Of a stretch of 5,908 nt of DNA, positions 1-5,903 are shown in pieces. Positions within the stretch are counted from its first letter, which is position 1. Each line of letters opens with the position of its first letter. Below the pieces are notes generated by a model, which saw only the letters and a list, made by a program, of their open reading frames with translations, did no database searches and was not told the origin of the DNA. The position numbers were made by a program, and so were the translations under genes. Source of the DNA: Candidatus Omnitrophota bacterium (GTDB lineage Bacteria; Omnitrophota; Gorgyraeia; Zapsychrales; Fredricksoniimonadaceae); NCBI GenBank assembly GCA_023247575.1, contig JAHFGE010000099.1, forward strand, positions 1 through 5,908, written 5' to 3'.

Positions 1-96
1 TTCAATATTCCCGTAGCCATTAGCTTAAGTCTTATCCTTTTGATTTTGACCGTAACTGTTATTTTTTCCATTGTATGGCCTCCAAAAGCGCAATAG
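1..96 (+). CDS. C-terminal end of an upstream membrane protein (partial)
   Basis: Frame 1 is open from the first base to a TAG at 94-96 and encodes 31 residues. Nearly all of residues 5-26 are hydrophobic (Ile, Leu, Val, Phe, with a few Ser and Thr), followed by a short polar tail, WPPKAQ. This reads as one terminal transmembrane helix with a few residues beyond it. The other forward frame I checked (frame 3) has a stop at 21-23. The fragment is too short to assign a family. In this setting a membrane glycosyltransferase, flippase or polysaccharide export protein would be plausible, but that is only context. The stop lies 13 bases before the ATG I prefer for the next gene, so the two are probably co-transcribed. 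Confidence 0.55.
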   Translation, partial: FNIPVAISLSLILLILTVTVIFSIVWPPKAQ

Positions 97-109
97 AATA
101 AACTTAATT

Positions 110-1054
110 ATGGTTTCAGATTTAAAGCCTATTATTTTGCCCGCGCATTTTAATTATATTGCGGCATTCCTTTCTTTTGCCTGCCAGCTGCGCTGCAGTT
201 ATTGCATTAACCATCATGGGGGGGATTTGGTCAAGAAGCGCTGGATGAACGGTGATGATTGGATTCGCGGGCTCAATCGTCTGGTGGCGTGCGATATTCC
301 TATTACCATGCAAGGAGGAGAGCCCACTGTTCATAAACATTTCTATGAGATTGTCAAAGGGATTAAACCGGATTTGCAAATAGATCTGTTGACGAACCTG
401 GAAGTGGATGCGGATGAATTCATGCGGCAGATCCCGCCGCAACGCTTAAAACGCGATGCTCCCTATGCTTCCATACGCGTTTCGTATCATAGAGAACAGC
501 AGGACTATGATGTACTTTTAAAAAGAGTCAGGTATCTGCAAGAGCGTGGTTATTCCATTGGTGTGTGGATCGTTGATCATCCCGAATATATGGACCATAC
601 GCGTCAGGTGCGACGGCAAGCTCTGGATATGGACATTGATCTGCGCTTAAAGGAATTTTTAGGCCCCTTGAATGGCCGCAATTATGGAACGATGCGTTAT
701 CCCGACGCTGTAAACTCAAAAGAGCTGAGGCATTGCGAGTGCCGCACCAGTGAATTTTTGATTGATCCGGCGGGATTTATTTTCCGCTGCCATTCGGATC
801 TTTATGCGAATCGTTTTCCTATAGGCCATATTTTGGATGTCCAACCCCCTCGCTTATTAGGAAAGTGGGTGCCCTGTGCGGTGTATGGCAAATGCAACTC
901 TTGCGATATTAAAATTAAAAATAACCGCTTTCAACAGTTCGGCCATTCCTCGGTAGAAATAAAAAATATCAGCACGCCGTATGCTCCCAATAAGGAATAC
1001 GTAGAGGAAGTGGTGAATACCTACGGTAAGCCGGATAAAGTTCTCGTTGGTTAG
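110..1054 (+). CDS. Radical SAM enzyme with cysteine-rich SPASM-like C-terminal region
   Basis: Predicted cytoplasmic iron-sulfur enzyme that cleaves S-adenosylmethionine to start radical chemistry. Counting from the ATG at 110 (314 residues), the cluster motif CxxxCxxC is C25, C29, C32, with a Tyr just before the last Cys as is typical. A GGEP motif at residues 69-72 is the usual SAM-amine binding segment, and an LLTN strand follows. The C-terminal half holds C209, C211, C227, C256, C262 and C265, a spacing that suggests one auxiliary Fe-S cluster of SPASM or twitch type. The frame also allows a TTG start at 71, but that would overlap the upstream gene by 26 bases and add 13 residues unlike a conserved N-terminus. 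Neither start has a strong Shine-Dalgarno. The substrate is unknown. With a glycosyltransferase and epimerase downstream, a role in making or modifying a surface sugar is likely but not proven. Family call firm, function open. Confidence 0.9.
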   Translation: MVSDLKPIILPAHFNYIAAFLSFACQLRCSYCINHHGGDLVKKRWMNGDDWIRGLNRLVACDIPITMQGGEPTVHKHFYEIVKGIKPDLQIDLLTNLEVDADEFMRQIPPQRLKRDAPYASIRVSYHREQQDYDVLLKRVRYLQERGYSIGVWIVDHPEYMDHTRQVRRQALDMDIDLRLKEFLGPLNGRNYGTMRYPDAVNSKELRHCECRTSEFLIDPAGFIFRCHSDLYANRFPIGHILDVQPPRLLGKWVPCAVYGKCNSCDIKIKNNRFQQFGHSSVEIKNISTPYAPNKEYVEEVVNTYGKPDKVLVG

Positions 1055-1057
1055 TGC

Positions 1058-1990
1058 ATGAATCATCCCAAAAAAATTCTTATCATTAAAACAGGGTTCT
1101 CGGAGTTTCTGGATCGCGGCTTATCGACGACGGTCAGCTTAGGTGATGTGCTTATTTGTACCTCGCTGCTTCATCTTTATAAAAAAGATGAGGTCCTATG
1201 GCTGACGGACACCAAGGCCAAGGGTTTGTTGCAGAATAATCCTTTGATCCGTGAACTGTTGTTATTTGGTTCTTCCTCCCTCAATAGAATTGCCCGGGAA
1301 AGTTTTGATGTTTTAATTAATCTTGAAAAGGATATGGGTTTATGTATTTTGGTCAATCAAATCCAGGCTCAAAAAAAGTATGGTTTTTACTATGATGAAC
1401 GTTTACACACCATTGCCACACGTAAACGCTCGACCACTTATCTATTAGCCGGACAGGAAACTCATAAGGGTATTCACAAAAACGCTTTGGAGATTCTCTA
1501 TGAAACCGTTGGGGAACAATGGAATGGAGAGTCCCTTGTGCTTAAGAGCACGTCTGGCAAGAAGCCTATCTTTGATATCGGTTTTAATTACGATGTGGGG
1601 CCTAAATGGCCTACCAAAGCCTGGCCCCTGGAACACTGGAAAGAGTTAGATAAAATTTTAGGGAATACTTATAAGATTAGCTGGCAGCAGGGCCATAAAA
1701 ATTTAAGTAAATATATCGCCTGGATTAATAGCTGTCGCCTTTTGGTGACGTCGGATTCTTTGGGACAGGCCATTGGTCAAGCTTTAGGCAAAAAGGTGAT
1801 CACCCTCTATGGCCCGACGAATTATTTGAGAATGCACAATGTGCCGGGGGTTCATGTCATTGCCTCCACCTTGAAATGCCCTTGCATGCCTTGTTATTTG
1901 CCAGTGTGTCAATTTGATAAGTTTTGTATGGATTACATCTCGCCGGAGAAAGTGGCGATGACATGCGAAGAAATATTGCAAAAAGGTTAA
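1058..1990 (+). CDS. Glycosyltransferase family 9 (heptosyltransferase-like)
   Basis: Probable GT-B fold transferase that moves a sugar from a nucleotide donor onto lipopolysaccharide core or a related surface glycan at the inner face of the cytoplasmic membrane. An N-terminal KILIIKTG strand (about residues 6-13) is followed by SLGDVL (27-32), matching the GT9 acceptor-side GD motif. GPKWPTKAWP at 181-190, followed by LEHW, is the classic GT9 interdomain signature. SDSLGQAIGQALGKK (232-246) followed by LYGPT (250-254) is the donor-binding loop. A C-terminal cysteine group (C274, C276, C279, C284, C290) resembles the CxPC...C...CM pattern seen in heptosyltransferases. The length of 310 residues is slightly short for WaaC/WaaF (about 320-350). 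The ATG comes three bases after the upstream stop without a clear ribosome site, suggesting translational coupling. No heptose-synthesis genes are visible, so the donor may be ADP-heptose or another sugar. Confidence 0.9.
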   Translation: MNHPKKILIIKTGFSEFLDRGLSTTVSLGDVLICTSLLHLYKKDEVLWLTDTKAKGLLQNNPLIRELLLFGSSSLNRIARESFDVLINLEKDMGLCILVNQIQAQKKYGFYYDERLHTIATRKRSTTYLLAGQETHKGIHKNALEILYETVGEQWNGESLVLKSTSGKKPIFDIGFNYDVGPKWPTKAWPLEHWKELDKILGNTYKISWQQGHKNLSKYIAWINSCRLLVTSDSLGQAIGQALGKKVITLYGPTNYLRMHNVPGVHVIASTLKCPCMPCYLPVCQFDKFCMDYISPEKVAMTCEEILQKG

Positions 1991-2025
1991 TGGTGAATGG
2001 TTAAAAACAAACTTCAGGTTTTCAT

Positions 2026-3006
2026 ATGCATAATATATTAGTCACCGGTGGGGCCGGCTATATCGGCGCAGTGCTGGTCCCTAAACTCCTCGAGGGAGGC
2101 TACCACGTTAAAGTCATTGACCTTTACCTATACGGTCAAGTTTTAAAAGACCATCCTCATCTGAAACAAATTAAAGGGGACATTCGTGACACAGCGCTTT
2201 TAGAAAGGGAAATCCCAGGAACCGATGCGATGATCCACTTAGCCTGTATTTCCAATGATCCCAGTTATGAGCTTAACCCCAGCTTAAGTAAGACTATTAA
2301 TTATAATGCTTTCTTGCCGCTGGTCGCCATTGCCAAAAAGGCCAAGGTTCAGCGGTTTATTTTTGCCTCATCGTCAAGCGTCTATGGAGTTAAGGAAACC
2401 GGGAATGTCACCGAAGATTTGCCCCTTGAGCCTTTGACGGATTATTCTAAATATAAAGCCCTTTGTGAAGAACACTTGCTTCAACAACAGACCAAAGACT
2501 TTACCGTACTGATTTTAAGACCAGCCACCGTATGTGGCTACTCACCGAGGCTAAGATTAGATTTGACAGTAAATATTTTGACCAACCATGCCATCAATAA
2601 TGGATGTATCAAAATATTGGGAGGCCATCAAAAAAGACCCAATATTCACATCGAGGATATGACGGATTTATATGTACAGGCTTTAAAGCTTCCTAAAGAA
2701 AAAATTGCGGGAAAGATTTTTAATGTTGGCTATGAAAACCACACGGTGCGACAAATTGCCGATATTGTGAAAGAAAACTTAAATCGTCCTGACTTGCAGA
2801 TCGTGGTAGAATCCACTGATGATCATCGCTCCTATCATATATCATCTGAAAAAATCAAAAGGGAATTGGGTTTTGAACCAAAGCATACGATCGGCCAGGC
2901 TGTTTGCGATCTAAAACAAGCATTTGAGCAGGGAAAAATACCTAACCCCATGACGGATGTGAGGTATTATAATATTAAAACTATGCAAGCAGTTCAGTTA
3001 AAGTAG
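2026..3006 (+). CDS. NAD-dependent nucleotide-sugar epimerase/dehydratase (extended SDR)
   Basis: Cytoplasmic oxidoreductase of the GalE/WcaG type, expected to act on a nucleotide-linked sugar by transient NAD oxidation. The Rossmann motif TGGAGYIG is at residues 7-14, with an acidic residue (D32) after the second strand favouring NAD. The catalytic set is SSSSVYG (115-121) and YSKYK, giving Y140 and K144. Downstream are the conserved LRPATVCGYSPR segment, a RPNIHIEDM stretch that fits the substrate-domain HVxD region, and GKIFNVGYENHTVRQIA. At 326 residues the length is normal for the family. The LACISNDPS segment and the tail ending in YYNIKTMQ mark a subfamily that I associate from memory with surface-polysaccharide loci, not with housekeeping GalE. 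A weak AGG lies about 8 bases before the ATG. The preceding gap is 35 bases with no terminator-like hairpin. Epimerase versus dehydratase or reductase, and the sugar, cannot be fixed from sequence. Confidence 0.9.
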   Translation: MHNILVTGGAGYIGAVLVPKLLEGGYHVKVIDLYLYGQVLKDHPHLKQIKGDIRDTALLEREIPGTDAMIHLACISNDPSYELNPSLSKTINYNAFLPLVAIAKKAKVQRFIFASSSSVYGVKETGNVTEDLPLEPLTDYSKYKALCEEHLLQQQTKDFTVLILRPATVCGYSPRLRLDLTVNILTNHAINNGCIKILGGHQKRPNIHIEDMTDLYVQALKLPKEKIAGKIFNVGYENHTVRQIADIVKENLNRPDLQIVVESTDDHRSYHISSEKIKRELGFEPKHTIGQAVCDLKQAFEQGKIPNPMTDVRYYNIKTMQAVQLK

Positions 3007-3008
3007 TA

Positions 3009-3087
3009 TGTCATCCCCGAATGTTTTAATCGGGGATCCAGAAATTAGCAAGTACTAGATGCCCGATTAAAGCGTTCGGGCATGACA
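3009..3087 (+). repeat. 79-bp inverted-repeat element (MITE/REP-like) between epimerase and E1 alpha genes
   Basis: Two 33-base arms, 3009-3041 and the reverse complement of 3055-3087, align with 28 of 33 positions identical around a 13-base spacer. Both outer ends read TGTCAT when read inward. Each arm also folds on itself: CCCCGA (3015-3020) pairs with TCGGGG (3030-3035), and ATGCCCGA (3059-3066) pairs perfectly with TCGGGCAT (3076-3083). The element could therefore form two small hairpins or one long imperfect stem. It begins two bases after the epimerase stop and ends five bases before the next ATG. Ends of the type TGTCAT-CCCG...CGGG-ATCCAG are familiar from dispersed palindromic repeats in many Gram-negative genomes; that comparison is from memory. 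It carries no open frame and no U-run after the stems, so it looks like a small non-autonomous repeat or mRNA-processing element, not a standard terminator. Confidence 0.85.
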
Positions 3088-3092
3088 AGATT

Positions 3093-4052
3093 ATGATAAC
3101 GAAGGAAATTCAAAAAAAATTATTCGATCTCATGCTCAAAATCCGCCAGGCGGAAGAGAAGATTGTCGAGGTCTATGCCAAAGAGCAAACTATGCGCACG
3201 CCGACGCATTTATCTATAGGTCAGGAAGCGGTGGCAGCTGGGTTAGGTTTGGCCTTACATAAAAATGATCAAATTTTTGTTGGGCACCGCTGTCATGCCG
3301 CGTATTTGGCCAAAGGCGGCAGCTTAGAAGGATTTTTTGCCGAGCTTTGCGGTCGTGCCAGCGGGATTTGCGGCGGTCGAGCCGGGTCGGCGCATTTAAG
3401 TGATCACTCTGCTGGGATTTACGCTTCTCCCATTCTCTCATCCATGATTCCTGTCGCTGTTGGTGCCGCTCTCTCATTTAAGATGGATGGCAAAAACCAA
3501 GTGGCGGTGGCTGTCTTCGGCGATGCCGCTATTGAGGAAGGAGTGTTTGCCGAGAGCCTTAATTTTGCTGTCGCTAAAAAGCTGCCGGTGCTTTTTTTAT
3601 GTGAAAATAATTTATACTCCACCTATTCGCCCATGTCTGTTCGCCAGCCATCTTCACCGATTTTTGAAAGAGTGAGGATTCCAGAGCTTGATACTCGACA
3701 AATTGATGGTAATGATGCTGTTTTAGTTTACGAATGTTTAAGTCGGGTCGTAGACAAGGTCCGACGAGAAAGTAAACCTTATTTTGTGGAGTGCCTCACT
3801 TATCGTATACGGGAACATGTGGGGCCATTATTTGATTATGATCGTGGTTATCGAACCAAGCAGGAGGTAGAAGCCTGGATGACCAAATGCCCCATTAAAA
3901 AATTAAAACAAGAGCTGATTCATTCCCAAATTATGACGGAAACGGCCATCAAAACTTTAGAAGAACAGTGGCAGCATGTTTGTGACGAGGCCTATAAAAA
4001 AGCCTTGGCTGCGCCATGGCCGACGGAAAACACATTATTGAATTATGCCTAG
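3093..4052 (+). CDS. TPP-dependent dehydrogenase E1-like enzyme, alpha subunit
   Basis: Alpha subunit of a two-subunit thiamine-diphosphate enzyme of the 2-oxoacid dehydrogenase E1 family. It is expected to bind TPP-Mg at the interface with the next gene's product and act on a 2-keto compound. Motifs seen: PTHLSIGQEAVAAG near residues 37-50, GHRCHAAYLAKGG from 64 with H65 and H68, GDAAIEEG at 143-150 and ENN at 171-173. The last two together form the TPP-Mg motif (D144 and N172, 28 residues apart). H242 lies in the REHVGP loop, matching the conserved loop histidine, and GYRTKQEVEAW follows. The usual GDG is GDA here. NNLYSTYSPMSVRQP after the metal motif differs from typical pyruvate dehydrogenase. 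At 319 residues it is slightly short for E1 alpha. No E2 or E3 gene is nearby; the neighbours are sugar enzymes. The ATG at 3093 directly follows the repeat with only a weak AAGA-type ribosome site. Confidence 0.9.
   Translation: MITKEIQKKLFDLMLKIRQAEEKIVEVYAKEQTMRTPTHLSIGQEAVAAGLGLALHKNDQIFVGHRCHAAYLAKGGSLEGFFAELCGRASGICGGRAGSAHLSDHSAGIYASPILSSMIPVAVGAALSFKMDGKNQVAVAVFGDAAIEEGVFAESLNFAVAKKLPVLFLCENNLYSTYSPMSVRQPSSPIFERVRIPELDTRQIDGNDAVLVYECLSRVVDKVRRESKPYFVECLTYRIREHVGPLFDYDRGYRTKQEVEAWMTKCPIKKLKQELIHSQIMTETAIKTLEEQWQHVCDEAYKKALAAPWPTENTLLNYA
4045..4052 (+). other. Start/stop overlap coupling E1 alpha and E1 beta
   Basis: The eight bases ATGCCTAG hold the beta-subunit start and, in another frame, the alpha-subunit stop. 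No strong Shine-Dalgarno is visible just upstream, so re-initiation by ribosomes finishing alpha is the likely way beta is translated, as expected for two subunits of one complex. Confidence 0.75.
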
Positions 4053-5079
4053 ATTCATTTCATACGCTCAAGCCATTTCCGAAGCTCTTGTGCAAGCCAT
4101 GCAGGAGGACAAGGATATTTTTATATTTGGGCTTGGTGTAGATGATTGCAAAGGCATTTTCGGAACAACCATAGAGGTTGCCAAGCAATTTGCTCCGCAA
4201 AGGGTGTTCGATACGCCGGCCTGCGAGAATGCCTTAACTGGTATCGCTATCGGCGCTGCCCTTAACGGCAAACGTCCGGTCCTCGTCCATGCCCGCCATG
4301 ATTTTATGTTGTTAGCTTTAGATCAGATGATCAATAATGCGGCTAAATGGACGTATACCTATCATGGTCAATCCACGCTACCCATTGTGATTCGAGCCAT
4401 TGTTGGCAAGGGTTGGGGACAAGGGCCGACACATTCTCAAAATCTTCAAGCCGTGCTGGCGCATTTTCCGGGATTAATCGTCGCTGTTCCTAGCAATCCC
4501 GTGGATGTTAAAGGTCTTTTCATACAAGCCTTGAAGTCCAATAGTCCGGTCGTCATGGTGGAACATCGGGCTCTGTATGATCTTAAAGCGGATGTCTCTC
4601 AAGAACCCTATCGTCTGCCTTTTGGCCATGCCCGAGTTGTCAGAATGGGCAGGGATGTGACAGTGGTGGCTACCTCTTTGATGGTGCAAGAGACCCTTAA
4701 AGCAGCGACCATGCTGGAGGCTCAAGATATTAGTGTGGAAGTGGTCGATCCTGTGACATTAAATCCTTTGGACGAAAAGACCATTCTTACATCTGTCAAA
4801 AAAACCGGCCATCTATTATGTGCGGATAGCGATTGGCCGAAATGTTCTTTTGCCTCTGAGGTAGCGGCCCTGGTGGCTGAAAAAGCTTTTTACGATTTAA
4901 AAGCGCCTATTGGCCGTCTGGGTTGGAAAGCATGCCCGGCGCCGGTGTCCAAAGTTTTAGAAGACGAATTTTACCCTGACAGTCAAGATATCGTGCAAGC
5001 AATCCTGAAATTACTCAAACGTCATGAGGTCAAGGTCAATCCTTTAAAGACCATTGATAGTTTTTCCGGTCCCTACTAA
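4045..5079 (+). CDS. TPP-dependent dehydrogenase E1-like enzyme, beta subunit (transketolase-like domains)
   Basis: Partner of the preceding alpha subunit. The N-terminal transketolase pyrimidine-binding domain spans about residues 3-175, with FDTPACENALTG carrying E61, the glutamate expected to activate the TPP aminopyrimidine. GPTHSQNL follows with H130 in the usual active-site histidine position. The C-terminal transketolase domain starts near residue 195 with GRDVTVVATSLMVQETLKAA and continues with VEVVDPVTLNPLDEKTI. The PAP...LED...YPD stretch near 295-310 matches the E1 beta C-terminal pattern. At 344 residues it is a little longer than usual, with a tail of about 18 residues after the last helix. 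Its ATG overlaps the alpha stop by 8 bases, which favours equimolar expression by translational coupling. The active site looks intact, so the pair is probably catalytic. Substrate is unknown; a keto-sugar or pyruvate-derived unit is an inference from context. Confidence 0.92.
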   Translation: MPRFISYAQAISEALVQAMQEDKDIFIFGLGVDDCKGIFGTTIEVAKQFAPQRVFDTPACENALTGIAIGAALNGKRPVLVHARHDFMLLALDQMINNAAKWTYTYHGQSTLPIVIRAIVGKGWGQGPTHSQNLQAVLAHFPGLIVAVPSNPVDVKGLFIQALKSNSPVVMVEHRALYDLKADVSQEPYRLPFGHARVVRMGRDVTVVATSLMVQETLKAATMLEAQDISVEVVDPVTLNPLDEKTILTSVKKTGHLLCADSDWPKCSFASEVAALVAEKAFYDLKAPIGRLGWKACPAPVSKVLEDEFYPDSQDIVQAILKLLKRHEVKVNPLKTIDSFSGPY

Positions 5080-5081
5080 TG
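5077..5081 (+). other. TAATG stop/start coupling of E1 beta to the SDR gene
   Basis: The E1 beta stop TAA (5077-5079) shares its last A with the ATG (5079-5081) of the SDR gene. The upstream bases hold no clear ribosome site, so translation of the SDR is probably tied to that of E1 beta. This supports a shared pathway. Confidence 0.75.
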
Positions 5082-5900
5082 AAAACAGTGGTTATTTTAT
5101 CTGTCAGCAGTGATATCGGTCTTTATATGGCCAAGCAATATTTGGCCCAAGGTTATCGGGTGATCGGCACGTATCGTACAAAAAAACACATTATGCCGTT
5201 GCTGGATCAGAAAAATTGTATTCTTTTTCCTTGTGATTTTGCCAATCCCAATGATGTTACAAAATTTGCCTCTGCCATCAAGCAGCGAAAAATCGTTTGG
5301 GATGTTTTTATTTCCTGTACCGGATATCTATTGCCTGCCTTGCCGTTTTTTGAATGTAATATCGACCAGTGGATCGAATCTGTGCATATCAATGGGCTGG
5401 AGCAATTGCGCACTTTGCATGCTTTATATCCCTATCGCAACAAAAAGACCATCAGCGACGTGGTTTATTTTGCCGGTAGCGGCGCCAATAGCGCCGTTAA
5501 AAACATCACTGCCTATGCTATTTCCAAGATTATATTGATGAAAATGTGTGAATATCTGGATGCTGAGAATGAAGATTTGAATGTTTTTATCGTTGGCCCT
5601 GGCTGGACAAAGACAAAAATTCACCAACAACTATTGCAAGGCCAAGGCCGTGTGGCTAAGGAAAAAATAGAGCAAACCAAGGCTCAAATAGCAAGTCACC
5701 AGACAGCCAGTTTGGAAGAAGTCTTTGAATGCATTGAGTGGTTGCGTCAGGAGGGCAAATCTTTGGCCGGGGGAAGGAATTTTTCTGTTGTCTATGATCC
5801 GTGGCGTGGCCGCACGCGGCCGTCGTTAATGAAAGCATTGCGCACTGACCCACACATGTATAAACTTCGCCGACATAAAAACAGCTTCATGCAGCCGTAA
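5079..5900 (+). CDS. Classical short-chain dehydrogenase/reductase (SDR)
   Basis: Probable cytoplasmic NAD(P)H-dependent oxidoreductase that reduces a keto group or oxidises an alcohol. The N-terminal Rossmann segment is VVILSVSSDIG (4-14). Against the usual TGxxxGxG only the last glycine (G14) is kept, S8 and D12 standing in for the others; D12 is common in the GASSDIG variant, S8 is less so. The NNAG motif is replaced by SCTG. The catalytic set is intact: N105, S134 in FAGSG, Y146 and K150 in YAISK, with the usual 12-residue Ser-Tyr spacing. VGPGWTKTKIH near residues 171-181 fits the PG motif. The C-terminal part after about residue 225 has a VVYDPWRG segment and an MYKLRRH stretch. At 273 residues the length is normal. 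It is coupled to the TPP enzyme genes, so it probably acts on their product or supplies their keto substrate. Substrate and cofactor preference are not determined. Confidence 0.9.
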   Translation: MKTVVILSVSSDIGLYMAKQYLAQGYRVIGTYRTKKHIMPLLDQKNCILFPCDFANPNDVTKFASAIKQRKIVWDVFISCTGYLLPALPFFECNIDQWIESVHINGLEQLRTLHALYPYRNKKTISDVVYFAGSGANSAVKNITAYAISKIILMKMCEYLDAENEDLNVFIVGPGWTKTKIHQQLLQGQGRVAKEKIEQTKAQIASHQTASLEEVFECIEWLRQEGKSLAGGRNFSVVYDPWRGRTRPSLMKALRTDPHMYKLRRHKNSFMQP

Positions 5901-5903
5901 ATC

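Noticed and set aside
122..442. Reverse-strand open frame of 106 residues under the radical SAM gene
   Set aside because: It overlaps the conserved CxxxCxxC and GGEP region of the radical SAM gene, has no motif and no start signal; treated as a shadow.
1991..2025. Promoter in the gap before the epimerase gene
   Set aside because: Only 35 bases are available and no convincing -35/-10 pair is visible; read-through from the upstream gene is the simpler explanation.
3059..3092. The 8-bp perfect stem at 3059-3083 as a rho-independent terminator
   Set aside because: It is not followed by a run of T, it lies within a larger inverted repeat, and the next gene starts 10 bases later. It is better explained as part of the repeat element.
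3214..3477. Reverse-strand open frame of 87 residues under E1 alpha
   Set aside because: It lies entirely within a strongly supported gene and its composition (many Arg, Gln, Ser) looks like an antisense shadow with no recognisable motif.
3093..5079. Housekeeping pyruvate dehydrogenase E1 assignment
   Set aside because: No lipoyl E2 or E3 gene is adjacent, the genes are coupled to an SDR among sugar enzymes, and the sequence around the E1 alpha metal motif differs from the pyruvate dehydrogenase pattern. It is not fully excluded, so only a general E1-like call is given.
5233..5538. Forward open frame of 101 residues in another frame of the SDR gene
   Set aside because: It is internal to the SDR coding region, which carries the catalytic motifs; it has no ribosome site or recognisable domain.
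5808..5821. GGCCGC-AC-GCGGCC palindrome near the end of the SDR gene
   Set aside because: It is a 6-bp stem with a 2-base loop wholly inside coding sequence, with no T-run after it; it fits codon content and is probably chance.
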